Assembly: GCA_963971225.1 (NCBI GenBank)
Contig: OZ020267.1
Location: 69,663,718-69,727,717, forward strand
Reading direction: 5' to 3'
Origin: Melieria omissa
Lineage: Eukaryota; Arthropoda; Insecta; Diptera; Ulidiidae
DNA length: 64,000 bases
Part shown: piece by piece, positions 32,184 through 44,671 of the stretch
How the letters are laid out: each line of letters opens with the position of its first letter
Numbering within the stretch: the stretch's first letter is position 1
The notes under the pieces: model-generated
Seen by the model: the letters and a program-made list of their open reading frames with translations, nothing else
What the model was told of the DNA's origin: nothing
Database searches by the model: none
Program-made: the position numbers and the translations under genes

Positions 32184-32958
32184 TCTTTTATATTTCAGTT
32201 AATTATATTGACATACATATGTCATGACAAAGGTGCACTTATTGAATTATTACAACAAATATATATCTATCTAAAGATATTTATTTTGCCAAACAAATTG
32301 TTTCGAAAAAGTAGTAAGAAAATTAGGTATTAAATTTACTACCAAAACCAACAGAAAATCGCATCGGGGTAACATGGTCAAACAGACTTAATGTACCACT
32401 GACAGCTCGAAAAAAGAGTGTCGCCACTTAGGGTATACTTTGACTTACACCACCTTGTTTTATTGCATCATGCCATATGAAAACCCGTTCTCATTTAACT
32501 GACTACAAATGACACCATATATGACATAGTCAGAACGATGCAAAAGGGTTTTCAAACAGATTGTTGAAAAATGCTTTGAAAAAGTATGAAGAAGATTGAG
32601 TCAAGCAATTGCAAAACTGGCTGAAAAGTTTCTTTAGTACGAAATCGTACAACCCGACAATGGCGCACACAGGGGGGCTTAGGGGTTCAAACCCTCCCAA
32701 ACACAAAAATTACTAGTACAACATGTAATTTCGAATGGTATTCGGCTCAAAAGTTGTACGCGAAACCCACATAGTTTTTATACAGTGAAACCCTCTTAAG
32801 TAAATAACTCCTCTCTGAAGAACCTATTTGCTATGTACGCTTAAGTACTGCATCCGCTTGAGTACCTGCTTAAGTACTGCACCCACCTAATTACCCGCTG
32901 AAGTACCCACTTAAGTACTGCACCCACCTGCACAGTACTGCTCGAGTACCCGCTCAAT
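32184..32958. repeat. duplicated segment C, right half (pairs with 18216-18955)
   Basis: Same order of parts as 18213-18955: sequence with TGTCATGACA, a hAT-like end near 32658, then the degenerate CTTAAGTACCCGC repeat (32800-32990). A ~50-bp indel near 32300 distinguishes it. No gene. Confidence 0.85.
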
Positions 32959-33617
32959 TACCCGCTTAAGTATCTTAAAATGATGGCATTTATAGGTTAG
33001 ATACTTAAGCGTGGTGGACTGCATTTTAACATAAAAAAATTTTCCAAACACAGTCGAAATTTTTATCAATCGGAATCTCCGGAGAGTAGTTCAAATTCTC
33101 TTGAATATTTGGGTGAAATAAACAATAATAACTATTATATATTATTACATTAAATTTTTTCTTGATTTTGTTTGACTTTATAAAACCGTAAGTTTAAGTT
33201 CAAAAACTTAATCATTTTTCAAATTTGAAAAGTTTGAAATTACTTCAAATTCTTTGAAATAAATGTCATAAAAACCATTTTAATTTTCTACTTCGAAGCA
33301 GTTTTTGTAATACAAAATGTTATTACATTTTTCTAGTTTCAAAGCACTTTATGAGACATAGAGAAATTTATATTTTGCAAGCACTTTATACGATGTCAGC
33401 TGTGAATGAATGAATGAATAACTGACAACGTTTACATGGTGACAAAATTTTTTTTCTATGGAAATTGGATTATTGTAATAAAAAATTTATGACCGTTTTT
33501 ATCATTGTTTGCTTCGATTTTCATTTGCTTCTTGGGCACAAATTTCAATTTCCTGCTCAACTATGCGCCATTTCCTTTTTGAAAGTTCTTGCCTTGTCTC
33601 TTCATTACTGGCGCAAC
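32959..33617. other. AT-rich non-coding
   Basis: No coding, RNA or element signature recognised up to the hAT target site. Confidence 0.5.
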
Positions 33618-35238
33618 TAGGGATGGCAAAAAAAATTTACTAATCGATTAATGTATCAAATGATTAATTGCATGGCTAATAAAATAATCGCAATTTATTA
33701 CAAGAATTTAATCGATTAATCGCCATTTTCGATTATTTTTTGTTTTTCTTTTTTATGATCAAATAAAGGGTTTGTTTGAATTTTTTTTTAATTTTTTTGA
33801 TACATAAAATTACAATTTTGGCTTAAATTTGTTTGCAGAAAAACTAATTTTGAAAGCTAATAGGCAGGATGTGGCATGGAAAGCACGGCGAATGCCTATG
33901 CAAAAAGTATCTAGGAATAGCTTTTTAAGGGGGCCGATACATGTAAAATGAAGTACTTTTGGAAATTTTGTTTTTCTCGGGAATATGTTCTACAAAGCCT
34001 TTTCAATGTATGGCTAAGAGCGTTTTTCAAAATTCTAATCCCTTCCCAGACAAAACACAGGTAGAAGCGGCGGCGTCAGGTATAAGCCTGTCGCTTACTC
34101 AACCTTTGAGCCCGTTTATCTCGGAACCATGTTTTTCGGTATGGGCTGCGCGATTGCATGAGAACCGCTTAACCGATCGCGATGAAATTTTAACCACACC
34201 TTCGGAAGACTCATCCCTTCGATGTGAACCTACTTGTTTTTACAAATCTGCAAAAATCTCATGTTGGTGCTTGCAAATTCATCAAAACAGCTGCCCCAAA
34301 AATTCAATTTTCTGCCGTTTCCAAAAAAATCACAATTTCTTTACTAAACCAGGTTCACATCGAAGCCACAACTGTTTTTTAATTGATTTCCTTTCATTTT
34401 TCATTTCAGCCCCATACGAGCAGCGCAATCGCGCAGCGCATCAGATTGGAGGGGGTTTTTTGATCCCACGCGCCGCCGCCATCTTGGATTTTCGGGTCAA
34501 AAAAAAAATGGAAAAAGAACCTTTAATTAGTTAATAAAAGATTAAAAACAAAAGAAAATCAATTGCCAAATTCCTTATCCCCCAAAAAAATTCTCAAAAA
34601 ATACACTATTTATATGTATCGGCCCCCTTAACCCTACAAGAGTAATCATATTTTACATACGTTGTTGGTAATCTTCGTCGAATCGACTTAGTCATATTCA
34701 ACTCCGATTTTTGAAGGAACTAGAAGTCGTATAAACTTAGACATTTTTTTGTAAATAATTCGCACAATAAAGCACTTTGCTAACTGAGATCACACGAAAA
34801 GAGAAAGCAATCAGGTTGTCAAGGATGTGATGCCGTATTCACAATATAGTGGAGAAGCGAGTGTCGAGATTGAAAAAATGCAGTAAATTTAGCGAAAAAC
34901 CAATAAAAACGTACCTAAAGTGCACAAACGCTTCTTTCCCTTAGTATACGCGCCAAATTTTTGCAAGCTAGTGATGTGGTTTAATTTTGTAATCAGTGGT
35001 GTGAAATAAACAAATGCCGTGAGGGTTACATGGGCAAGTTTGCAGGCATTTTAAGATTTTCAACCGATTTGAGTGTGGCAGCAATGCTTAAACGATTCGA
35101 AGGCAATTTCGCGATTAATCGGCAACTAATCGATTAATGATTCGATTAATCGCAAGGTAGAATTCGATTCGATTAAATCGCTTTTTGAAAAGAAATAATC
35201 GATTAACGCTATTCATTCGATTAATCTTGCCATCCCTA
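33618..35238. mobile_element. non-autonomous hAT element (1621 bp)
   Basis: Ends TAGGGATGGCAA and complement TTGCCATCCCTA. The 8-bp duplication GGCGCAAC lies at 33610-33617 and 35239-35246. The subterminal regions are packed with AATCGATTAAT-type repeats in both arms. No transposase frame seen; it carries an inner TTAA element. Confidence 0.92.
33929..34627. mobile_element. TTAA-flanked element nested in the hAT (699 bp)
   Basis: 14-bp perfect inverted ends (GGGGGCCGATACAT), TTAA on both sides (33925-33928, 34628-34631), and longer inverted similarity just inside (both arms mention cattcgatgtgaac-type sequence). The open frame at 33959-34534 has no recognisable domain and is probably chance. 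A piggyBac-type MITE by target choice. Confidence 0.88.
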
Positions 35239-37139
35239 GGCGCAACGCTGAAGCCGCATAAACACAGGCAGCGTTCAGCAGCATAACGCAAAATGTCACT
35301 ATTCAAATATTGAAAATAGTAAAGTTTAAAAAAAAATGCTGTTTCCTATGTTTTCGGCGTTAACCGGCAGCTGGCTGCTGGTATTGGTTAACCTATCAGC
35401 ATTCTGCCTTCGCTACTCTCGGCTGTTATAATTTCAAATTATTCAATTTTACATTTCATGCCACCTCCTTTATTTTCATTCAAAAATTCAAAAATAAAAT
35501 CTAAAACATAAAAAACTTAAGAAAAAAATATGTTTTGACTGCAGCAGGCTGCGGCGCAATGCGTTTGAATGGAAAAGCGTACAGTGAATTTTGCATTTTC
35601 CGTAGCGGAAATTTGTATTGAAATCTTTCACTCATGCATTCAACAACCAAACCCAAAACAACAATAACCAAAGAGACGAGTAAGACGCAAAACGTAAAAG
35701 CACAGTAAACTTTTTATGCCACTTTCGAGTTGCCACTTCCGCCACCACATCCGCACGCCATGCAACGAACGACGTCTGCAGGCGGTGCTTTGTGTTGCCT
35801 GGAACAGCTTCAAGGCTTACGGCAATGCAAACGCCAGTGTGTGTGTGTGTGTGTTTGTGTGTGAAAGAGACAGGTAGTCAACACATTTGCCTGGTCGATT
35901 GGGTTTTTTGCCTTTTTCAAAATGCTTTCATAGCATTCAAAGTCAGGTTGTGGCATAAGTTTCTGACTTGCACTCGCCTCGCCCCGCTTGCAATAATTTC
36001 GCTTTCGTTCTCTGTCAATGTCACTCGATGCGGCTCGAGAGTTGCGCCTTGTTTATGACTTCATTAAATGCAATCACGCTGTCACGCCCACACACTCGCC
36101 GCCTCTGTCGCTGTCGTTGTTGTTGCTGTCCGCAAGGTTGCACTTCAGCTGCAGCCAATGAGAGATGATGCAAATATCACTTTGGTGCGCAAAAGTGCCA
36201 TTTTTTTCTGCATTTTCTTATTTGCATTTGGCCCCCCACCCTCCCCTTCCATTCGCATGCCAACTCAACTCTTCTGCGCGCTCGCTTGTTCGCGCTCGTT
36301 CGCAAACTTTTAAATGGATTTTAAATTGTGTTGGGGCTTTTAATTGGATGCGCACTTCAAATGAAAATTAGTACGAGTCGCAGTGACAGTGCGAACGAAC
36401 ATTGCACAGAAGCGCTCGGCGCCATTCCACGCGATCCTCTCTATTTCTGTTGAAAAGCGCAGTGTGCGCAACTGACAGTTTTACGCCGCGAATGACAGAC
36501 CAAGCAGCAGTAGTGACAGTTGTTTTAAGTGTGCAGTGTGCTCGCCCTCAACAAGTCCAAACTACTTACTTCAGTTAGTTTTTTCATTATGATTTTTTCA
36601 TCTTTTTTGAGTCCGCAATGCTGATTTTGAAAAGCCATCTTTTTTGCTTTGGTTTTTTTGTTATTTTTTATAAAATCATTTATTTGTATGTGTGAGTGTT
36701 TACAATGAAAACAAAAAGCTTTTAGTATGTTTTCGTTGCTGTAACTTTTTGCAATAATTTGATACTTAAGTAGGATTTTGTTTGCATGGTGCAGCACTTA
36801 ACTTGGCCAGCACTTGGCTTGGTTAATGTGCCAGTTTGCATGAAAATGGAATGGCCAAGGCATTCACGCTAATGAAGGACACTTGCAGACAGAACTCGTA
36901 GCTAAATTTTTGTCATAATTTAAAGGCCATCAAGTTGTCTATGAACGGCACAATGTTGATGTTTTTTCTATCGTTTTTTTGTAGTCGTTTTTTTATGAGA
37001 CACATGTTTAAATTATTAGGTGATGAGTTACAAACTGAACTTAAAAACTGCCGACCTTATGTAGAGGGTATTTCAATTGTAACATGTTAAATAGTGCTTT
37101 CTTCAATCAGTAATAGTAATTTTTATTTGAAATTGGTCT
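35239..37139. other. non-coding host-like DNA
   Basis: Moderate GC, a GT dinucleotide tract near 35838-35862, and many CACTCG/GTCGC-type words typical of fly intergenic or intronic DNA. No exon recognised. Confidence 0.5.
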
Positions 37140-38170
37140 CAAATTGTATATTCTTTTTAAGGACTTTTATTTAATCGACTGGCAAACGCATCGCAAGAAG
37201 CTCGAATTACATCCTGCGGAATTTTCGTCCACTCACAGATCAGGGCACGTTTCAGGGCATCGATGCTTTCATATTTTTTTTACGAGGCCTTACTTTCCAA
37301 AATGCACCATATGGCAAAGTCTATAGGATTGAGGTCTGGTGAAGACGATGGCCACTCCGTTGTCGAAATGAACGCCGGGGCGTTGCGTTGAAGCCAACAC
37401 TCTGTAGTTCGAACTTTATGAACAGGTGCAGAGTCCTGCTGGAATATCCAATGCTCTTTTTTTGAAAAGCTTGGCTGCCCAGGGTTTCAAACAACCTTCC
37501 AGTACAATTTCTTGGCATGATCGAGGCATGAGCTTTAATTTTCATTCCAGGTACAAAAACATGCAGTGTGAGTCCTTTTTCGGTTACTCCAGCCCAAACC
37601 ATCACAGATGCGGGTTTTTGGCGTCGATAGGCTCGCAGTTGATCTTCGTTGATAGCTGAGCGTTGTCTCAGCCAAACGCTGTCATTTTGCTTGTTAACAA
37701 ACTGCTGCATAGTGAAAAGTTTTTCGTCGGTAAACACACAATTTTTAAACTCACCACATACGAGCCTCTGACGAAGCGCTTTTGCTCTAAGGAGTCGCAT
37801 TTTCTTTAAGGTTGTCGTAAGGTGTTGAACCTTTTGAATTTTGAAAGGCTGCGCCTGTAGCTTATTTCTCAAGATTCGATGTATACTTGCGAGCGAAACC
37901 CGTGTGTCCTTTGCCATCAAGTTTGAGCTGCGACCAGGATTTCGGGATAATTTGCTTCTCACCTATTTTACATTCTCAGCGAACGTCGCAGTTGGTTGAC
38001 GGTCACCATCATACCGTGTTTTAATAGAGCCCGTCTCCTTGTATCGTTTTATGGTGCAAAAACCCAAAACTCTATTTATGCGCAAATGTTTCAACTCTGA
38101 AACGATTGCAGAAGTCCATTTTTCAGCCAAAAAAAAGTGGGATCACACAATTACGTTTCGCGTTTAGCTG
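37140..38170 (-). pseudogene. Tc1/mariner-superfamily transposase remnant
   Basis: The minus-strand translation has an HTH region (FCTIKRYKETGSIKTRYDGD), then an open stretch from 37962: ASIHRILRNKLQAQPFKIQK, FTDEKLFTMQ (first Asp), RQKPASVMVWAGVTEKG. The later part is frameshifted, with DLNPIDFAIW (third acidic residue as Asp) near 37310. A stop lies between the HTH and core, and at least one frameshift falls near 37480. The motifs suit an ITm lineage (Tc1-like or maT) rather than true mariner. TIRs not located. Confidence 0.75.
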
Positions 38171-41100
38171 CATTGCGTTTGCTATTATTTTGATTTTGAA
38201 AAGCCATGATATGCATTTGACATATAATTTATTATTTATTAAGTGGTAAAAAAAAATTCTTTCATTCTATTTCATACTGCAGTATTTTTTACGTTTAAAG
38301 TCAAATGTCCCTTCTGGACATTTTACAACCTTTCTTCCCACTTTGAGCCTTACAACAGTAAACTTTATTCCATATTTTTTTAATTTGTATCTCCAATCCC
38401 TTCTGTCGTACTTATAGACTCAATGTTAGTGCCTCATCTACTGAATTTGTTCTGTCAAGTTATTCAAAATTATTTCCAATAATTGTCAACAGTTTCTTGA
38501 TTTATTAAGGCAACAAATTGTCATTGCATTGTCTCGACAAAACTTCATCAGCTTTATAAATTTGTTAATATTGATATAAATTCAATTACCAGACTAGATG
38601 CTTTCTTCATTTCACTGTCAATAAATACCGTCAACATTATTAAATTAATTTTCTAGCTGTAGTAATGTACAGTAAAATCATGTCTACATATTCAACTAAA
38701 CTTATTCAATTAAAATTTGCTGCTTAAATGGATTTTATTAATTGCCAAACTGCGGAGTTTTCCGCACTGGCGCCGATATTACATAAATTTGCTTTCGACA
38801 AACTATCCAGTAAAATTCTGTCTATATGTTTAATTGAACTTATTCAATTCGATTGAAAATTGGCTGCTTAAATCAATGTAATTAATTGCCAAACTGCAGA
38901 GTTCTGCGCACGGGCGCCTAGAAGTATGCTATCAAATAGCGACTGCAGCACGTTCGGGCGCATCAATCCAACGTGCGCCCATAAAACATGTCAGTCATAA
39001 TGACATTGCGACGTTATTTCCTCCCAACCACCCACTCACCTGTCACATTGGCAATAAACGCACAACGTTGCATTTAACAACAACAACAACAACAACAGCG
39101 TACTTAATTAAAGTCATCAAAAATTTGTTGCAAACACAAAACGAAAGACGAAGAACGAAAGGGTGAAAACACGAAAGGGGGGGAACGAGAAGCGAAGCAG
39201 AAAAGTGCAATTAAGATCAAGTTTATGAAAGTGATGCAGGCCAAGAGTGAGTGAGATGGCACGAGTGTAACTACTTTACTGCCTGTGAGCGTCTGTTGGG
39301 TGAATTGGTGAGCAGGGAAAGGGGGCGGTGCAGGGAAGCTGTGTGATTAAAGCGACGATTGCCGCCAAGTTTTGTCTGTGTAAGCAATAAAACTTAAACC
39401 AAACAAAAACAAAAACATATCCGAATTAAGCGAAAACGGAAAGAAAGCAAAATGCAAACCACTTTTTTTTGGTGCTTTGTAGTGTTTATGCTTTTAATTT
39501 TTGTCTGTTAAAAAACAACATAAAAATTATGTATTTTGTTAAAAAATTGCCGAAAAAGTTTGCCCCTGAAATTTGTTATTAACTCACACACACACACAAT
39601 ACAATACAGAGGCATAATTTGTTAATTAGTGGGTCATGGGTCATGCAAACAGTGGACACAACGCCATTTTTTCTTACTTTTTTTGCAATGCGTCGTCAAA
39701 ACGACTGCAACACTCACCTTCGTCCTGTCAGTTTGCCTCCCAAAGAGGACGTCGCACTCGCTGCCTGGTGCGCTTTCACATTACCGTTAATTATTATGGC
39801 GCTTGTTAATGTCATTGTTGTTGTTGTTGTTTTGGGTTTTCTGCATCTGCTGCGCGCATGTAGTAATTTTTTATGTGAAAATTTTTGCAAATATTGACAG
39901 CATAATTATGCTACCCGTCGCTCCATCCACCACACCGCATCGCTCTGAGTCGCACAAAACCAAACACAACGCACCGCAGCTCGCATACCTGCCGCGTACC
40001 ACAGCCGACTTGAGCTGTGCGCGCAGTTGTGGTTTTATTCTTCTTCTTCTTGTTGTTCTTATTTGTGTGTGGCTTATGCTACAATGAGTTATTTGCGTCC
40101 GCCCCCTCGCCCCCAGCCCTTTTCTTTCCTCGCCGCACCAAAAGACCGCTGCGGCGAAACGCTTAACGGCTGAAATTGCATTAATTTTGTTTTTTTTTGC
40201 ACTCTTTGCTGCATTTTCGTATAATTTTAATGAGCAACTTCATGTGCCTGCACCAGTGTCTCTGCAGCTCAGCGTTTCTCTCTGTGTGTGTGTGAATATT
40301 TTCACCAGCAACTGCAAGCAACGATCTTATTGCGCTTGCATTTTTTTATTGTTGTTGCTGTTAATTAACATTTTAAGGATATGACAGCGTTCGCTTGACG
40401 AGCAAACGAAGTGTGCAAATGACAGCGGGGAAAGGGGGGCGCACAATAATTGCATGCAACATAATGATGAGCAATGCCAGGCGCGCTGCTTGCTGGGTGG
40501 ATGTAGTGAAATTGTTGTTGTTATAGCTGTGCACTTCTCACATTACAAAGAGCGCAGCGCAAAAGGCCACCAATGCCAACAATGTTGTCGAAAAATAAGG
40601 GGAAATATTTGCATGCATTAACAACACTGACATCAATTAACGGCACGCAACAGCTGTTAGGTGTTTTTTTTTGTTTTGTTAAGCGCCAAAAGCTGAGAAA
40701 TCTTAGTTGTAATTAAATAGAAATCTGTTAGGGCACATTAGCAAATTAGCGTTAACGATACAAAAGTGATTTGTAATTGTTGTAACTGGTTCAGTTTTGA
40801 TATAAGTTTGCTGTGTTACGTAGGTGGGAAGGTGAAGTTGCGGCTCGTAAAGTCCCATTGTTGCATTACAGAATTAATAACCTTCTCTAGGGTTCTAAAC
40901 ATATATTCTCTAGTGATTTTATTCTATTTCCATGAAGTGACCACTTCACGGTTAGCATTTTTAGACCATTTAGGCCAAAATGAAAAACTCGCCGAAGGAG
41001 CTAATGTAATCCTAGACTCAGTGTATGAAGTGTTTTTTTATGATTGGAGGAAGCATTGGTATGTTTGGAGATTAATTTGAAGGATATAAACTGAATAACG

Positions 41101-41329
41101 ATGAATAATTAAACCGTTTTCATTTTTTAAGGAATTCCGGGTATTTTTTTTCAGAAGATAAGTAGGTAAGTTGTAGTGGCTGCGTCTGTATGAGGCCTTT
41201 GTATGGACCTATTGTGATATCACAAATTGTACCCATTTGAAATGTGTATGCAAAACTGTTTTTTTTTTCAACATGTATTACAATTACACATTTCAAACGG
41301 ATGGAAGAAGGAAGTGAGGGGACCAACAG
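38171..41329. other. non-coding host-like DNA
   Basis: AT-rich with TTGTTG/CAACAA tracts, a CACA tract near 39585 and GC-richer patches around 39000-40500. Two diverged ~150-bp copies (both with TTAATTGCCAAACTGC followed by GCGCC) sit near 38670-38780 and 38800-38910. No gene supported. Confidence 0.5.
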
Positions 41330-41554
41330 TTTAAAGCCAAATCTGAATGGCGGTTTTTTGGGAATTTTCCTTTTACACTTGGAGGTTTTCCATTGCCTAC
41401 CAAGACAGCACTTGTGCAATTCTTGTAATTCTTATGTGTTTCATGCGGATAGCGTTAAAAGGAGACAAGTTTTTCACCAGCCCGAACTAGGACTCGAACC
41501 TAGGTCCTCGGTATAAGAAGCCAGCGCGCTACCCGCTGAACTATCGAGACCGGC
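41330..41554 (-). mobile_element. tRNA-derived SINE (minus strand)
   Basis: 41480-41554 read in reverse is a tRNA-like head with a perfect T arm (CTAGG-TTCGAGT-CCTAG) and an A-box-like GATAGTTCAGCGGGTAGCGC. Its anticodon stem does not pair, so it is not a working tRNA. The body at 41365-41405 (GTAGGCAATGGAAAACCTCC) matches the SINE family at 17716. Confidence 0.65.
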
Positions 41555-41664
41555 TGGCAGAAGGTGAATTCTCCATCTCGCTGTAAGTTAGTAAAAAGCG
41601 CTATCGGGAAATCTTCACTGCAGATTTCTTTCGTTCTACTCCTAAATCTCAAGAAATCCAGCAA

Positions 41665-42500
41665 TTAGTGACTCAATGATGTTCTACATCAACGTTTCTT
41701 CAGTACCCTTCGATTTCACTGATGCTTACTTCAGCGCTTTTTATCCTTAAAAGTCAACACGCAGCATACAAATTGCCATGAAATTCCAAACATTATATTG
41801 ATTCCAGAAACAAAACAATGATTCGAACCCTGGAAGAAGGAAGGAGCCTTTACCTTAAATAAATCCAAGTCTTAGATGCCTTGCTAGGATACAACAATTT
41901 GGGGGAAAACAATCCCTTATGAGTTTAACGGCGTTACAAAGAGCAAAAATCTCTGCTTGCTACAAAACTCCGAAAGTTTTTATGACCAACAAACTTGGGT
42001 CACTACTAAGTAGCAAATAGCTATTGTTTTAATCCATTCATCCAGGATCCTCGTGTAGTGAATGAATGTGTAATGTTCTACATCCACACGTCTTCACTAC
42101 CCGAATGAAATTCGAAGCATTGTTTTGGTTTCAGAAAAAAAGGAGTTATTAAGAACCTCCGAAAAGGCACTTGTAAGTCTTTACCTTAACTTTCTACAAA
42201 AGTAAAAGTGATTCGAATCCTGGGAGAAGAAAGGAAAGAATGAAGGTGAAAAACCTTAAAACAATCCAGACCTTAAAACAAGTCTTAGCAACCCGTCTAT
42301 CGGCTAGAATACAAATATGGGCAGAAAAAATTCCCTTAAGTGTTCAGCAGCGTTCCAAATTGAAAGATCTCTGCTTTCAAGATGGTACAAAGCTCCAATC
42401 ATCGAACTTTTGTAATTGTAGCGAACAGTCATTGTTTCTATCCATCCATCCAAAAACTTCGTGTAGTTTTTTATTAGAACAGAGGCTCGCAACTAGTTAG
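41665..42500. repeat. diverged tandem duplication (~385-bp unit)
   Basis: Two units share ATGTTCTACATC, GATTCGAA(C/T)CCTGG, AAGTCTTAG and ATCTCTGCTT in the same order. The first unit is about 41665-42050, the second about 42055-42500. Non-coding. Confidence 0.7.
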
Positions 42501-43051
42501 TTGAAGTAGTCCGTCTGTCCATCCCCTTTTACATTAAGTTTCCCAGAGTTTCTCTATCTCTTTTACCCGATCCCTTACTTTGTAAAAGGTCAAGATGTCC
42601 CAAAACTAAAGCTCCACAAGCTTGTCCTATTGAAACGATAAAGCACTCTGTGCTGAATGCTTTTCCAAGCATACTTTTAGGCATGCACTTTGAAGTATGC
42701 CAAATTTGGTATAATTCGCTTGGATAGTCCGATATGGCAAGGATGGTTCGCGAAAGGTAATGAACTTTGCTAGAACAATCGAGATAGAAAGTACAACTGG
42801 AATGTGCAAGAAACTTCGGCGCGATAAGAAAACTAGTATGAAAGCAGCAGTGGCAGCGCAAGGGCTAAAGTCTGTGTTAAGCAAAGTAGTAACAAGTGTA
42901 GATACAAGCGAAGTGTAAATCTGTAAATAAAGTGATTGTTTCTGACTGCGTTTGCGCTGAATAATTGAAGTTGTTTTATTTTGAAACACAATCCAAACAA
43001 ACCTTAGAAAACTTGGAATTTTCGTAACACTATATTAGAGTCATCTGGCCA

Positions 43052-43195
43052 CGGCCAGGGGGAAAGGGGGTGATTGGGGGTTCATACCATCGCCCATCAC
43101 AAAAATTGCTGGTAGAAAATATGACTTCGAATGGTATTAGGCTCAAAAGTTGTACGCAAAACCCCTCGCAAAATAAAATCGTGTGTGCGCTACTG
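43052..43195. mobile_element. short hAT-like MITE, degenerate
   Basis: Shares CGAATGGTATT and GGCTCAAAAGTTGTACGC with the hAT-like ends at 18646 and 32658, and closes with GTGTGTGCGCTACTG, the inverted partner of CAGTGGCGCACAC. Left end eroded; no clear TSD. Confidence 0.5.
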
Positions 43196-43398
43196 CAGAT
43201 GTGTCTGGAATCTTCGCTAATATAGCCAACAACAATACACCATTGTCATATTCGAATAATTAAACAATTTTAAAATACCTTCTCCGTTGCACTGAAACAT
43301 TCCAACTAAAATATTTGTCACTTTAAATACTTTCAATAACTTGAAAAATATTAAATTCCATCCAATAACCAACCTTTCACTCCCCTTTGCACTTGCAG

Positions 43399-44149
43399 CT
43401 CAACTGATAGATTAAATGTGGCAACGCTCGAAGATTCCCTCTACCCAACACTTCATCATCATCATCATCAGCATCAACATTATCAGCCGCACCTGCTGCA
43501 TGGCCTTTCCACGGAAACAGCAGCAATAGCAACAACAACAACCATGTCGCCACCCATGGCTCTACAGGCCGCAACACTGCCACTACAACAGCAATTCCAG
43601 CTACAACAGCGCCAGCAGCAAATGGCTGCCTCGTTTGCCGCCACCACCATGAACAACAACAACTCCAGCTACAAGCGCCAACAGAAATTGAAAAGATTGC
43701 GCGAATTGCACTCGCTGGCACTGGAGGGCGGCGATGCGGCGCGCGGTTATTGCTCCTGCGACGAGCAATGGACGTCCGGCTCCTCGCCGCCCACATCCGC
43801 TTCGCCGACACTCTCGCCGACCAGCGGACACGAAAAGACATCCGACGGAAGCGAAACCAACGAAACGACAAACGGAAACGTGCACAAACAAATGAATACA
43901 TTCGGCGTTGGCAGGCGCCAGGCGGCAGAGACGAGCGGCGCGCAAGTGGACAGCGCAGCGGCAGCAGCAGGAGGCGGCGGCCTAAGCAGGTCGAAAATGC
44001 GCAGCAACGCGCTGATGGACAGCAACGCAACAGCGACGACGGCCGCTCCCATTAACAGTGGCGCAGCGAGGCGTGGTCCAACGCCGGCGGCACGTTTGAA
44101 ACAACAACACCACGTGCGCTTTTCCGACGAGAAGAATTTCTCTGATTAG
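43399..44149 (+). CDS. terminal coding exon of an unidentified host gene (249 aa)
   Basis: A strong acceptor (pyrimidine-rich, ends TTGCAG at 43398) opens the exon in phase (one base completes the previous codon), reading STDRLNVATLEDSLYPTL. It has His- and Gln-rich runs, then KRQQKLKRLRELHSLAL, a Ser/Pro/Thr-rich stretch (SGSSPPTSASPTLSPTSG), an Ala/Gly run, and ends HHVRFSDEKNFSD before TAG. GC content and codon use are far above its surroundings and fit a conserved fly exon. The composition suggests a disordered cytoplasmic tail or regulatory region. I do not recognise the gene. Upstream exons would lie to the left; the nearby region shows none I can support, so the intron is probably long. 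Confidence 0.75.
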
Positions 44150-44380
44150 ACCAGTCAGTGGGTGCGCAGCAAGGCGAAGCACTGAGCGCGTTTGATGGTT
44201 GACGGAAGCGCACAGCTCGGCAGCATTGGTAGCACTTTTCAGGTGGAGGTGGGGGGAGGCGGCGAAAATAAATACTTGATTTATTAATGTTTGCCGAAAG
44301 GAAAGGGCAAACAATTTGTTGAATTTATTTGTATGGTTTTGTTAATTTGTTCTGGTTTCGCAGAAAATAAATTTGCCATT
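44150..44380 (+). other. probable 3' UTR with polyadenylation signals
   Basis: Follows the stop codon of the host exon. AATAAA-type signals occur at about 44265 and 44365. Confidence 0.5.
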
Positions 44381-44671
44381 CGAGAGAAGATTTGAGTGCT
44401 TTAGGGTTGAAAACTTAAATTCAAATATTTAGCTTAAAATTTTGTTGAATTGTTGGATAGAGATGAGTTAAAAAAGTTAATACGTGAAAACTGAAATGAG
44501 AGACCACAATGAATCAAAGAAATTTAAAATTAAATGAGCAGGGAATGAAAAATTTTCAATAGCGAAAGACTGTGAAAGCTACAACAACCTTCTCTGCACT
44601 TTAGTTGCATTCTAGATCTATCAAAATTAAACAATCTAAATCTATAAAAAACAAAAGAAACCATCAAATTT

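Noticed and set aside
33959..34534. 191-codon open frame inside the TTAA element
   Set aside because: No transposase motif or conserved domain; the element's inverted arms explain the sequence.
41480..41554. tRNA gene on the minus strand
   Set aside because: The T arm is perfect, but the anticodon stem does not pair and the acceptor pairs only with wobbles and a mismatch. A SINE body follows, so it is a SINE head.
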